Shown here: piece after piece, positions 16,334 through 24,048 of the stretch
How positions within the stretch are numbered: position 1 is the first letter of the stretch
Layout of the letters: the number at the start of each line of letters is the position of its first letter
DNA from: Chryseobacterium flavum
GTDB lineage: Bacteria; Bacteroidota; Bacteroidia; Flavobacteriales; Weeksellaceae
Assembly: GCF_003385595.1 (NCBI RefSeq)
Contig: NZ_QNUE01000004.1
Location: 248,001 to 312,000 of the forward strand
Length of the DNA stretch: 64,000 nt
Direction of reading: 5' to 3'
The notes under the pieces: generated by a model
Told to the model about the DNA's origin: nothing
Seen by the model: the letters and a program-made list of their open reading frames with translations, nothing else
The model's database searches: none
Made by a program: the position numbers and the translations under genes

Positions 16334-16711
16334 TTAAACATATTTTCTACTATCAAAGTCACGATTTACCTCGGATTCAATCATTGAAAGGGATTTATAT
16401 TGTTGTCCAGACATAATCTCTTTCATTAAATCTCTTCTCAACACAAGAAATTTATTTGCAAATTCAGGTTTGTACGCTGGAATTAATCCAGAATTAATTT
16501 TATCTCTAACAACCCTTTCATTCATCCCAAGAAGCTCAGCAACCTCTTTTGTGGTTAAAACTTCTTTTGTATGCGCTATACGGCTAACAATATCTAATCT
16601 TGTTACATAAGCAGAAAATAGTTTGGTTACTATTTTTTGCACCAATTTTTCGATTATAGAACCGAAATTTTCGTTATGGCTGGATTTCGCCGTCATGATT
16701 TGATTTATCAT
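16334..16711 (-). CDS. HTH protein, excisionase/MerR-like
   Basis: 125 aa. Residues about 50-95 form an excisionase-type winged helix: LTTKEVAELLGMNERVVRDK and then INSGLIPAYK, ending in LRRDLMKEIM. It precedes the putative replication gene by 17 bp and is likely co-transcribed. In Bacteroidota integrative elements such small HTH proteins direct excision or regulate the replication/mobilisation genes. The HTH is clear; the role is inferred. Confidence 0.75.
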   Translation of the reverse strand: MINQIMTAKSSHNENFGSIIEKLVQKIVTKLFSAYVTRLDIVSRIAHTKEVLTTKEVAELLGMNERVVRDKINSGLIPAYKPEFANKFLVLRRDLMKEIMSGQQYKSLSMIESEVNRDFDSRKYV

Positions 16712-16754
16712 GAAACGGTTACATCAAGAACTTAGCGAGTATGCCAAAAATGAA

Positions 16755-16782
16755 AAAACTCCTACGTTACCATAGGAGTTTT
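16755..16782. terminator. terminator of the integrase operon
   Basis: AAAACTCCTA and TAGGAGTTTT are inverted copies around an 8-base loop. It lies downstream of the integrase-operon end (16899, minus strand) and upstream of the HTH gene, so it isolates the two units. Confidence 0.75.
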
Positions 16783-16898
16783 AAGTATTTGAATTTTAAC
16801 ATATTACAAGATTGATAAAATGCTGTTTGAGTTATCAGCTCAAATTTTATCGGAAAAAGTGAAAAAAAGTGAAAAAATTTGCAAAGGTGGAGTGAGAT

Positions 16899-17966
16899 TT
16901 AAGCGATAATTTTTTTCAGTAAGTCAAATATGCTTTCAAGATCAGCCAAAATTTTAAAATTGGTTGACTTTTTTTTGCTTTTAAGTTCTTCTCTTGAAAT
17001 TTCGGAATCATTTTTAAGAATAAAATAATCAGCCAAAATTTTCCAATGTTCACCTTCTGCATCCTGAATAATTTTATCATCTTCCATTATTTTATAAAAT
17101 GTAGCCAAAGATGTAATGTCTTTTAGCCAAATGATTTTTGGTAATTCTCTTCTTTTGTTGTCGAAGAGATCATAAACCTGTTCAAAAGTGGTTATCTCAG
17201 AAATAAATCCTTTATCTATCAAATTTTGTTTAATGGATTCAACAATTTTTGCTCTTGCCTCTATATCTTTTAAATTCCGATAGTTTTTTCTCGTTGCAAG
17301 TTTAAAGGATTGAACTTCTTTTTTAGAAGGATAAACAAGCTTTTTTAAGGCTTCAAAATTTTCAGTTGTAAGATAATCTACAAAATTGGAATAAAAATCT
17401 CTAAAAACTTCTAAATAAACTTCCTTAACTGCCATTCCATATTTTGCAAAGACATTTTTCTCTTTTCTAATTGCATCATCTAAATCATAGTAATCATTAA
17501 AAAGTAGTTTAGTAAGCTTATTTATATATAAATATTTATTTTTAGATACAATATATTCATGTCTGAGTAATTTCTGAGATTTGACTTTCTCTTCTATTAA
17601 AGCATTATACAGTGGCTCAAAAAAGGAAACAGTCTTTAATCCTCCGTTTTTATCTTCAATTTGCATTTTACCTTCAACTTTGTATTCAAATTCATACTCT
17701 TTAATATGAATAAAGTAATGATATGCGATAAGATAAAAATAATCTCCTCTGATAAAGATATTTTTAAACATATCAAATCTTTCTATTTGCTCTTCATCAA
17801 TTTTCAATGTCATTATTGGCAATCTTTCTCTGTCCAAAAAGAAATATTTAAGCCTGAAGAATGGATACATTCCAAAATCAGTAACATCTGTATGACCTTC
17901 TTCATAATTTTGAAATAATGATGAAAATGTAAAATCCTCATCTTCAATTGGTAGAAAATTTATCAT
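16899..17966 (-). CDS. hypothetical protein, weakly RteC-like C-terminus
   Basis: 355 aa. Its start overlaps the end of the integrase gene by 4 bp, so the two are translationally coupled. No membrane segment or signal is seen. The C-terminal 80 residues (LPKIIWLKDITSLATFYKIM, then an acidic linker, then ELKSKKKSTNFKILADLESI) recall the closing segment of RteC-type proteins that control excision of Bacteroides conjugative transposons. The N-terminal 250 residues are not recognised. If the resemblance is real, it would regulate excision. Confidence 0.6.
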   Translation of the reverse strand: MINFLPIEDEDFTFSSLFQNYEEGHTDVTDFGMYPFFRLKYFFLDRERLPIMTLKIDEEQIERFDMFKNIFIRGDYFYLIAYHYFIHIKEYEFEYKVEGKMQIEDKNGGLKTVSFFEPLYNALIEEKVKSQKLLRHEYIVSKNKYLYINKLTKLLFNDYYDLDDAIRKEKNVFAKYGMAVKEVYLEVFRDFYSNFVDYLTTENFEALKKLVYPSKKEVQSFKLATRKNYRNLKDIEARAKIVESIKQNLIDKGFISEITTFEQVYDLFDNKRRELPKIIWLKDITSLATFYKIMEDDKIIQDAEGEHWKILADYFILKNDSEISREELKSKKKSTNFKILADLESIFDLLKKIIA

Positions 17967-19189
17967 AACCCTAAAACTATATTTTTAACCGTACTTGCCT
18001 TACGACTGTCAACAATTTTTGCGTAAATCTCTGTAGTACTTACATTCTTGTGACCTAGCATCTTAGAAATTAAATAAATATCTGCTCCTGCTTCTAATTG
18101 TGCAACAGCATAAGACGTTCTAAAGTTATGAAAAGTAACTTTCTTGTCAATTCCAGCTTTTGACAACCATTTCCTTAGATTATCATTGAGCGAATGATAG
18201 GCAATTCTATCAAAAACAAAATCTGTTCTGAATTTTCTATCTCCCATTAGCTTTACAGCTTCTTCCGAAATAGGATGATACTGAAATGCTGAGGTTTTCT
18301 TCATCCTGAAATATATATAATCAATTCCTTCTCGATTAGTCACATCAACCCACTGCAAATTATTGATATCACTATACCTTAAACCTGTTAAAAGGGCAAA
18401 CATGCAATACTTCTTCAATGCTTCATCAGGAAAATCAGTCATAAATAATTTTCTACATTCATCTAAAGTCAAAAAACTTTTCATTGGCTCTTCTTCCTCA
18501 ATCCAATCTATACGCCCTTTGAAACTTTGAGAAAGATAGTTTTCATCATATGCCATTTCCAAAACCTGTATAAATCTGATAAAATAACTTGCCGCCGAAT
18601 TTCTACTAATTTTGTGCGTTGTACTTCTTAACTGATAAGCATTAAGTAATTTACTTTTAAAATCCTCTATTAAAGTCTTATTAATATCTTGAAACAGGAT
18701 ATTTCCATAAAATTTTACAAAATGTCCGTAACTCGCATTCCATGCTCCTACAGAACTTGTTGCACTTTCCGCTTTCTCTCTAAAATATTCAGTAAAGACT
18801 TTACTTCTATTTTCTGCTAACTCCAAAGATTTTAGCTCGGTTTCTGTATAAATATCAGGCTTTGTAATTTCTTTAAACCTTTTTGCCCTATATAATTCAA
18901 CCATTTCTAAGGCTTCTTTATTATGAAGTTTTTGAGCAGGAGTTAATGTTAATTTTTTAGGACTACCTTTTTTATCTGTAATAATTTCAACTCTTGATTG
19001 CTTTTTACCTTTTGTATCTGTATAATAAACAGCCTCACTCTGAAAATCATTATATAAAAAATAACTGGTCTTTTCATAACGTGTATATTTCCCTGTCTTT
19101 CTATTGAAAACAGGCGGATAGAAGTTTAAAGATAAATTACTCTTGTTGCCTTTTACAAGTTTTTTCAGTACTGTGACTTTTTTACCCAT
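17963..19189 (-). CDS. tyrosine recombinase (site-specific integrase)
   Basis: 408 aa with a full integrase layout: an N-terminal arm-binding region, a SAM-like core-binding domain (about 130-225) and the catalytic domain (about 235-408). Catalytic residues are Arg271 (LLTGLRYSDI), a Lys at 297-298 (RMKKTS), His354 and Arg357 (HNFR), His380 (LGHKNVSTTE) and the nucleophile Tyr389 (EIYAKI). Nothing is missing, so it should be active. It lies 0.8 kb from the mnmE attachment site. The upstream zinc-finger/HTH gene overlaps it by 8 bp and the downstream gene by 4 bp, a three-gene integration module. Confidence 0.93.
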   Translation of the reverse strand: MGKKVTVLKKLVKGNKSNLSLNFYPPVFNRKTGKYTRYEKTSYFLYNDFQSEAVYYTDTKGKKQSRVEIITDKKGSPKKLTLTPAQKLHNKEALEMVELYRAKRFKEITKPDIYTETELKSLELAENRSKVFTEYFREKAESATSSVGAWNASYGHFVKFYGNILFQDINKTLIEDFKSKLLNAYQLRSTTHKISRNSAASYFIRFIQVLEMAYDENYLSQSFKGRIDWIEEEEPMKSFLTLDECRKLFMTDFPDEALKKYCMFALLTGLRYSDINNLQWVDVTNREGIDYIYFRMKKTSAFQYHPISEEAVKLMGDRKFRTDFVFDRIAYHSLNDNLRKWLSKAGIDKKVTFHNFRTSYAVAQLEAGADIYLISKMLGHKNVSTTEIYAKIVDSRKASTVKNIVLGL

Positions 19190-19733
19190 TATTGAAGATT
19201 GTATTTACTAAGTTTTTAGGAACATAAACATTTTTACCTTTTGGAATTTTCGGGATATTATGTTTTTTGCATAAATGATAAAATGAGCCTGAACTTACTT
19301 TAAATGTATTTAAGACTTCATTGATCGTGTAATAATTATCATCACAGAAATATGGTAAATTGTACTGTTTTTCTCCGTTATTTTCAGTTTTTTGCCTAAA
19401 GAGTATATCTAAGTCTACTTTCCTAATTCTAACCGCTTTAAAACCCTCTAATTTACTTAATCTACCATCTTTTAACATTCGATAAATTGATGTTCTACTA
19501 ATATTGAGTAAAAGCATAACTTCTTTGATGGATAAGTAATCTTTCTTTTGAATTTCTTCAATATCATAACCTTTAATTTGCACTTCCAAATCCTTATCAC
19601 TCGCTAGAATCTTTTCATCACGCTTTCTCTTTTTGTAAAATTTCTTAGCGCAGTCATCAGAGCAACATTGAGTAGTTGTTCTTTTGGCTACAAATCTATT
19701 TCCGCAGAATTGACAAATTTTATTGACTTCCAT
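19182..19733 (-). CDS. zinc-finger plus two-HTH protein of the integrase module
   Basis: 183 aa. The N-terminus has a small zinc ribbon: C7-x2-C10 (ICQFCGNRF) and C24/C28 (CCSDDC). Two excisionase-type HTH segments follow, DYLSIKEVMLLLNISRTSIY (about 64-83) and YYTINEVLNTFKVSSGSFYH (about 130-150). It is first in the integrase operon. Its start lies 24 bp from a row of phased TGTTTC repeats, which suggests autoregulation or recombination-directionality binding. DNA binding is near certain from the motifs; the assignment of the repeats is inference. Confidence 0.8.
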   Translation of the reverse strand: MEVNKICQFCGNRFVAKRTTTQCCSDDCAKKFYKKRKRDEKILASDKDLEVQIKGYDIEEIQKKDYLSIKEVMLLLNISRTSIYRMLKDGRLSKLEGFKAVRIRKVDLDILFRQKTENNGEKQYNLPYFCDDNYYTINEVLNTFKVSSGSFYHLCKKHNIPKIPKGKNVYVPKNLVNTIFNNG

Positions 19734-19756
19734 AACAATTAAATTCTCCTCAAAAA

Positions 19757-19802
19757 TGTTTCACATTGTTTCTCTATGTTTCCTGATGTTTCAAAATGTA
19801 AC
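19757..19802. repeat. helically phased TGTTTC iterons
   Basis: TGTTTC occurs at 19757, 19767, 19777 and 19787, exactly 10 bp apart, with a degenerate fifth copy TGTAAC at 19797. Inverted GAAAC copies follow at 19850, 19861 and 19901. The row lies just upstream of the zinc-finger/HTH gene and about 200 bp inside the right att site, where integrase arm sites or excisionase sites are expected. Confidence 0.75.
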
Positions 19803-19921
19803 ATTTTTTAACGATAAAATTACAAATTTTATTCCAAATAAAATTCATAGAAACGAAATAGAAACAAATAGAATGTATATATTTTGCAATATTAAATTTT
19901 GAAACAAAACACAATGCACAT

Positions 19922-19957
19922 AAAAAACCCTTTAAACATTGCATTTAAAGGGTTTTT
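19922..19957 (-). terminator. mnmE terminator supplied by the island end
   Basis: AAAAACCCTTTAAA (19923-19936) and TTTAAAGGGTTTTT (19944-19957) form a perfect 14-bp stem with T runs on either strand, 44 bp past the mnmE stop codon and inside the island. Confidence 0.85.
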
Positions 19958-20000
19958 CGTATTATTGTAATTGCAATCTATATACAGTATAAAACGTCGT

Positions 20001-20018
20001 CTATTTTCCGATACAAAA
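20001..20018 (-). repeat. island attachment site, mnmE copy
   Basis: Minus strand TTTTGTATCGGAAAATAG is the last six codons of mnmE, F-C-I-G-K-stop. It differs from the distal copy (6130-6147) at two positions, which change Lys AAG to AAA and the stop TAA to TAG, so the protein is unchanged after integration. Confidence 0.9.
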
Positions 20019-21386
20019 CTTAGAGAAAATATTCCCTAACACTTCATCATTTGTCACTTCACCGGAAATTTCCCCAAGATGCTCCAAAGCATTTCTAAGC
20101 TCATACGCCAGTAATTCCGTGGAGATCTGAATAGAAATAGCTTCTTTTACTTTATGAACAGTATCCAGGGACTTTTTTAATGCTTCAAAGTGACGCTGAT
20201 TGGTAATCACTACATTGTTTTCTTCTGATTTCAAATGTTCAACATAAGAAGACAGCTCATTTTTAAGATCCTGGATATTCTGATTTTCAACAGCAGAAAT
20301 CTTAATAAAATCGAATTCATGGGAAATGGCGTTTCTGAAAATATCTTCTACTGCTTCATACTTCGCAGGAATTACTTCATCAATTTTAGTGGCGCAGATA
20401 ATCAGTTTAAGTTCATCTCTTAGAAGGGACCTGATCATTTCAATGTCTTCCGAAAAATCTTCAGTAGCGGCATCAGTGAGGTATACCAGAATATTGGCAT
20501 TCTCTACTTTTTCTTTAGCTTTTTTTACTCCGATAGCTTCAATTTCATCCACGGTTTCGCGAAGTCCGGCAGTGTCGATCAGGCGGAAGGCATGTCCTTT
20601 AATATGAAGCACCTCTTCAATTGTATCGCGGGTAGTTCCCGCAATATTGCTTACAATGGCCCTTTCTTCTTTTAACAGAGCATTGAGCAGTGTGGATTTT
20701 CCGGCATTCGGTTTTCCGATGATCGCAACTGCCGTTCCGTTTTTAATAGCATTTCCGTATTGGAAGCTCTCAATAAGGGAATTTAATTTCAGTTCAATCT
20801 TATCCAGTAAGCTGCTCAGGGCACTTCTGTCTGCAAATTCCACATCCTCTTCAGCAAAATCCAGCTCCAGTTCAATTAAAGAAACGAAGTTCAGGAGATC
20901 AGTTCTTAATAATGAAATTTCGTTGGTAATGCCCCCTTTCAATTGGTTAATAGCCACCTTTCTGGAAGCTTCGTTTTCAGAGGCGATTACATCTGCAATA
21001 GCTTCTGCCTGAGACAGGTCTATTCTTCCGTTAATAAAGGCACGGAGGGTAAACTCCCCGGCTTTAGCCATTCTGGCTCCGTTTTTAATGAGGGTTTCAA
21101 GAATCCGTTTACCAATGTGCGGAGAACCATGAAAGGCAATTTCTACAGAATTTTCTGTAGTGAAACTTTTCGGAGCCAGGAAAATGGAAAGCATTACTTC
21201 ATCAATAGCTTCTTCTCCATCCATGAAATAACCATAATGAATGGTATGGGATTTCTGTTTATCCAGGTTTTTAGCTGGAAAACTTTTCTGAACTACAGGT
21301 AAAGCTTCATTTCCTGAAACCCGGATAATGCCTAAAGCACCGATTCCGTTGGCGGTTGCCAGTGCGCAGATGGTATCGTTATTCAT
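20001..21386 (-). CDS. mnmE: tRNA modification GTPase MnmE
   Basis: 461 aa, full length. MnmE with MnmG installs the cmnm5 group on wobble uridine 34 of several tRNAs. Seen here: the N-terminal tetrahydrofolate-binding domain (1-120), the helical domain, and an inserted Ras-like GTPase with G1 GKPNAGKS (224-231), G2 AGTTRDT (249-255), G3 DTAG (271-274) and G4 TKID (333-336, Thr instead of the usual Asn). The C-terminus FCIGK carries the invariant catalytic Cys. The island recombined into the last codons but restored the reading frame. Confidence 0.97.
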   Translation of the reverse strand: MNNDTICALATANGIGALGIIRVSGNEALPVVQKSFPAKNLDKQKSHTIHYGYFMDGEEAIDEVMLSIFLAPKSFTTENSVEIAFHGSPHIGKRILETLIKNGARMAKAGEFTLRAFINGRIDLSQAEAIADVIASENEASRKVAINQLKGGITNEISLLRTDLLNFVSLIELELDFAEEDVEFADRSALSSLLDKIELKLNSLIESFQYGNAIKNGTAVAIIGKPNAGKSTLLNALLKEERAIVSNIAGTTRDTIEEVLHIKGHAFRLIDTAGLRETVDEIEAIGVKKAKEKVENANILVYLTDAATEDFSEDIEMIRSLLRDELKLIICATKIDEVIPAKYEAVEDIFRNAISHEFDFIKISAVENQNIQDLKNELSSYVEHLKSEENNVVITNQRHFEALKKSLDTVHKVKEAISIQISTELLAYELRNALEHLGEISGEVTNDEVLGNIFSKFCIGK

Positions 21387-21764
21387 ATTGCAAATTTAAG
21401 CTTTTTAATATAAATTTTTGCACAGACGTGTCATACAGACACTGTCACTTTTATTGGAATATATCAGTAAGTATTATAGACCTGATTGTACTTCAAATCA
21501 GGTGTATCCTGAATTCTTTACAATCCTATTAATGTCTATTGAAAATTCAAATAACAACAAGAGATAATGTAAATGATAGCACAATAAGCTTCTTATAAAA
21601 CTCCTGTTTTACTATTCTCCTGTTGTTGAATATTGTTTTGCAAATCCAGGTTTGACAGCCAAAATTTAACTAATGAATAACAATTTGGTATGCTAATCGC
21701 AGGTAAGGCCCGATAATGTTAAAATATTAAATATTTTTTATTAAAATGAGAATAAAGTGTTAAT
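21387..21764. other. 378-bp gap upstream of the surface protein gene
   Basis: No gene seen. A hairpin ACCTGATT...AAATCAGGT lies at 21480-21503 without a T run. The last 60 bp are AT-rich and probably hold the promoter of the secreted protein. Confidence 0.5.
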
Positions 21765-22832
21765 ATGGTTAAAATAAGTATGGATAATTTAAATTTTTTA
21801 GCAATTAATAAGAAAATATTTTCTTTGTTAGTGTTTGCTTTTTATAGTATGGTAACCGGGCAATGTATCCCTTATACAGGACAGGCAATAACCAGTGGTA
21901 ATACGTATTGTCTGAATGGAAACTTAACGGTAAGTTCCAGTATTGCTATTCCAAACGGTGCAAAACTTATTGTTCAGTCCGGGCAGTTGCAGTCTTTCGA
22001 TATCCAGGTAAATGGTGATCTGGAAATTAATGACGGAGCGAGTGTTAAATCTGCAGGATCTATTACAATTGGTACATTCGGGACACAGAAAAACTCAAAG
22101 GTCAGGTTAGGGAAAAAGGCATTTCTTTCACTGACAGGATCTGTTTCACAGGGAGACCCTACATTTATGGGAGCTTTCCCAGGGACAAGCGCAACGATTG
22201 AAATGGATGCAGGAAGTGTGGTTGAAATATGTGGGACTTTTACCCAGCAATCCACTACATATCCTTCGGTTAATTATGTAGGAGCTGCTACCGGAAGGGC
22301 ATACTGTATTGCAAAAGCAGAAGTGAGTGGAGGAGGACCTGGATCTGTAATTAGTAATGACAGTCAGATCGTGGCGATAGCTATGGGGTCGGTAACAGGT
22401 CTTGGTGCGGGAGGTTCCAGCTTTTGTGGTCCGAATGCGACCCAGGCAACATGTCCTTCTCTGTGGCCGGAAGGGTTATCAAACAATAAAAATGATTGTG
22501 GGAATGCTCCTGTTATCATTAGCGAAGAGGATGCTTTTTGTACAAAACCAGGAATTTCAGGAACGCCTGATAGCTTTACCAAATTTGGAATTACGGTACA
22601 GCAGAAAAGCAATGACTGGCCTGAAAATATTCCAAACGGATTTCTTGCCATGGAATCAAAAAACAAAGGTTTTGTGATCACAAGAGTTCAGCACGTAAGT
22701 CAGACCCCGCAGCCGGGAGATGCTATTGCTGAACCTAAAGAAGGAATGCTTTTGTATGATATTCAGGACAAATGTGTGAAACTTTACAATGGTACACAAT
22801 GGAAATGTGTGGAAAGAAGCTGTAATAATTAA
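21765..22832 (+). CDS. secreted surface protein with C-terminal YD-W module
   Basis: 355 aa; an alternative ATG at 21780 (MDNLNFLAINKKIF) gives a cleaner signal peptide cut near VTGQ. The middle (about 30-240) is rich in Gly, Ser, Thr and short hydrophobic strands such as GAKLIVQSGQLQSFDIQVNG, which look like a beta-helix or adhesin stalk. The C-terminus has EGMLLYDIQDKCVKLYNG and a final tryptophan, a module shared with the next protein. Many cysteines fit an extracellular location. It stands 16 bp before the next gene and is probably co-transcribed. No catalytic motif is seen. Confidence 0.75.
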   Translation: MVKISMDNLNFLAINKKIFSLLVFAFYSMVTGQCIPYTGQAITSGNTYCLNGNLTVSSSIAIPNGAKLIVQSGQLQSFDIQVNGDLEINDGASVKSAGSITIGTFGTQKNSKVRLGKKAFLSLTGSVSQGDPTFMGAFPGTSATIEMDAGSVVEICGTFTQQSTTYPSVNYVGAATGRAYCIAKAEVSGGGPGSVISNDSQIVAIAMGSVTGLGAGGSSFCGPNATQATCPSLWPEGLSNNKNDCGNAPVIISEEDAFCTKPGISGTPDSFTKFGITVQQKSNDWPENIPNGFLAMESKNKGFVITRVQHVSQTPQPGDAIAEPKEGMLLYDIQDKCVKLYNGTQWKCVERSCNN

Positions 22833-22848
22833 TCTGATAAAAATAAAA

Positions 22849-23364
22849 ATGAGAAATATAAAAAAGTTAAGTATTGCCGCTGCCTTTATTCTTTTTAGTT
22901 CCTTCAATGCTCAAGTAGCTATTGGGAAAGATTCAGTAGACGGAAACAGTACTGTTTTAGATTTTAACAACGTATCCGGTAATACAAAGGGGCTGATCCT
23001 TCCGGCAACAACAGGACTTCCTGGAGGTTCCCCGGTGAATGGTACCTTTGTTTTTGATATGACGGATAAAAAGGTTAAAATGTATGAAAATAATGTATGG
23101 AAAGATTTGTCTGATGCCGGAGATTCAGGCGTTGTCCCGGTAAATACTTCGGCCCAGTCCGGAAATGGGGTAGTTATAGGAGCATCCGAAAGTTCTGCAG
23201 ACGGTGTTCTGGTTCTGGAATCCCCGGATAAAGCCATGATTCTTCCTAAGGTTGCTGAACCGCATCTGAATGTAAAAAGCCCTTATCCGGGTATGGTATG
23301 TTATGATACAGTCAGTAAAACATTGGCTGTATTTGATGGAAAAGTCTGGAATTACTGGAAATAA
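22849..23364 (+). CDS. small secreted protein with two YD-W modules
   Basis: 171 aa from the ATG at 22849, which opens a proper signal peptide (MRNIKKLSIAAAFILFSSFN, cut near NAQ). An upstream in-frame start would bury that signal and overlap the previous gene. Two copies of the module are visible: GTFVFDMTDKKVKMYENNVW near 65-85 and PGMVCYDTVSKTLAVFDGKV near 145-165, each ending in a Trp. Such modules occur in flavobacterial surface and tail-like proteins. It is paired with the upstream secreted gene; function unknown. Confidence 0.75.
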   Translation: MRNIKKLSIAAAFILFSSFNAQVAIGKDSVDGNSTVLDFNNVSGNTKGLILPATTGLPGGSPVNGTFVFDMTDKKVKMYENNVWKDLSDAGDSGVVPVNTSAQSGNGVVIGASESSADGVLVLESPDKAMILPKVAEPHLNVKSPYPGMVCYDTVSKTLAVFDGKVWNYWK

Positions 23365-23384
23365 ATGTCTTTATTTTGAGATGT

Positions 23385-23419
23385 AAAAAACAGCTGTACA
23401 TAAGTGCAGCTGTTTTTTT
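23385..23419 (+). terminator. intrinsic terminator of the surface protein pair
   Basis: AACAGCTG (23389-23396) and CAGCTGTT (23407-23414), extendable by AC/GT, followed by T7. Confidence 0.85.
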
Positions 23420-23435
23420 GCGGCTGATTCGGGTG

Positions 23436-23906
23436 TTAAAGGATCTGGGCACTCTCTTTAATGCTGTTCATGACAAAAATGCTTTTCGTCTGACCGATCC
23501 CTTCAATTTCTGAAAGCTTGTTGATAAAGAACTCGTGGAACTCATCCATATTGGGGGCCAGGATTTTCAGCATAAAATCAAAATCACCACTGATGTTATA
23601 AAACTCCACTACCTCTTTCAGTTTGCCCACTTCTTCAATAAACTTTCCTGCGGTCTTTTTATTGTGAACATTCAGGGCGATCATACAGATCACCATCATT
23701 CCTTTATTTACTTTTTTGCGGTCTACAACTGCGGTGTATTCTTTTATAATTCCCAGTTTCTCCATGCGTTTGATCCGCTCATGAGTGGGAGTGGGGCTTA
23801 GGTTGATCCTTGCAGAGATGTCACGGATACTCATCTTGGCATCTTTCTGAAGCAAACGGAGTATAGAAAGGTCTTTATTGTCCGGAGTATAGTTTTCTGT
23901 TGTCAT
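23436..23906 (-). CDS. Lrp/AsnC-family regulator
   Basis: 156 aa from the ATG at 23906 (MTTENYTPDNKDLSILRLLQ); the longer upstream start adds 27 residues with no family match and is rejected. An N-terminal HTH (about 8-55, with SIRDISARINLSPTPTHERI) precedes a RAM ligand-binding domain (about 70-150), whose strands include MMVICMIALNVH and FDFMLKILAPNMDEF. It is divergent from the MFS exporter gene and may control it in response to an amino acid. The effector is unknown. Confidence 0.92.
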   Translation of the reverse strand: MTTENYTPDNKDLSILRLLQKDAKMSIRDISARINLSPTPTHERIKRMEKLGIIKEYTAVVDRKKVNKGMMVICMIALNVHNKKTAGKFIEEVGKLKEVVEFYNISGDFDFMLKILAPNMDEFHEFFINKLSEIEGIGQTKSIFVMNSIKESAQIL

Positions 23907-24024
23907 TTGTCCTGTTTTAAAGGTGAAATTCTGGTGAATTGGTGTATTTGTTCTTTTAATTATCTTACAATAGTATTGTTGTTCCAAAATTAATGAATAA
24001 TTTTCATATATGTTCTGTTAACTT

Positions 24025-24032
24025 TAATTTTG
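24025..24032 (+). promoter_or_regulatory. -7 box of the MFS gene
   Basis: TAATTTTG fits TAnnTTTG and ends 17 bp before the ATG at 24049, giving a very short leader of about 12 nt. Confidence 0.5.
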
Positions 24033-24048
24033 CAGGAAATTTGAATAT

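Larger units (their letters stand above)
6130..20018. mobile_element. genomic island integrated at the 3' end of mnmE
   Basis: About 13.9 kb lies between two copies of an 18-bp repeat that contain the mnmE stop codon. The right end carries a tyrosine integrase next to a zinc-finger/HTH protein, the usual placement beside an att site. The interior has lower GC than the flanks, a possible replication gene, and cargo typical of phage defence. Site-specific use of the mnmE (trmE/thdF) 3' end is known for Salmonella genomic island 1 and relatives, which also insert at the codons for C-I-G-K. No relaxase, coupling protein or conjugation genes are present, so if mobile it depends on a helper. Confidence 0.88.

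Noticed and set aside
19757..19802. Possible CRISPR-like array
   Set aside because: The repeat unit is 6 bp at a 10-bp step with no real spacers, and there are no cas genes. Phased protein-binding sites explain it better.
20326..20348. Loss of MnmE function from the altered G4 motif TKID
   Set aside because: T/N-K-x-D is an accepted variant in P-loop GTPases, and all other motifs including the C-terminal Cys are intact.
20235..21302. Several plus-strand open frames opposite mnmE
   Set aside because: All are shadows of the conserved mnmE gene on the minus strand.
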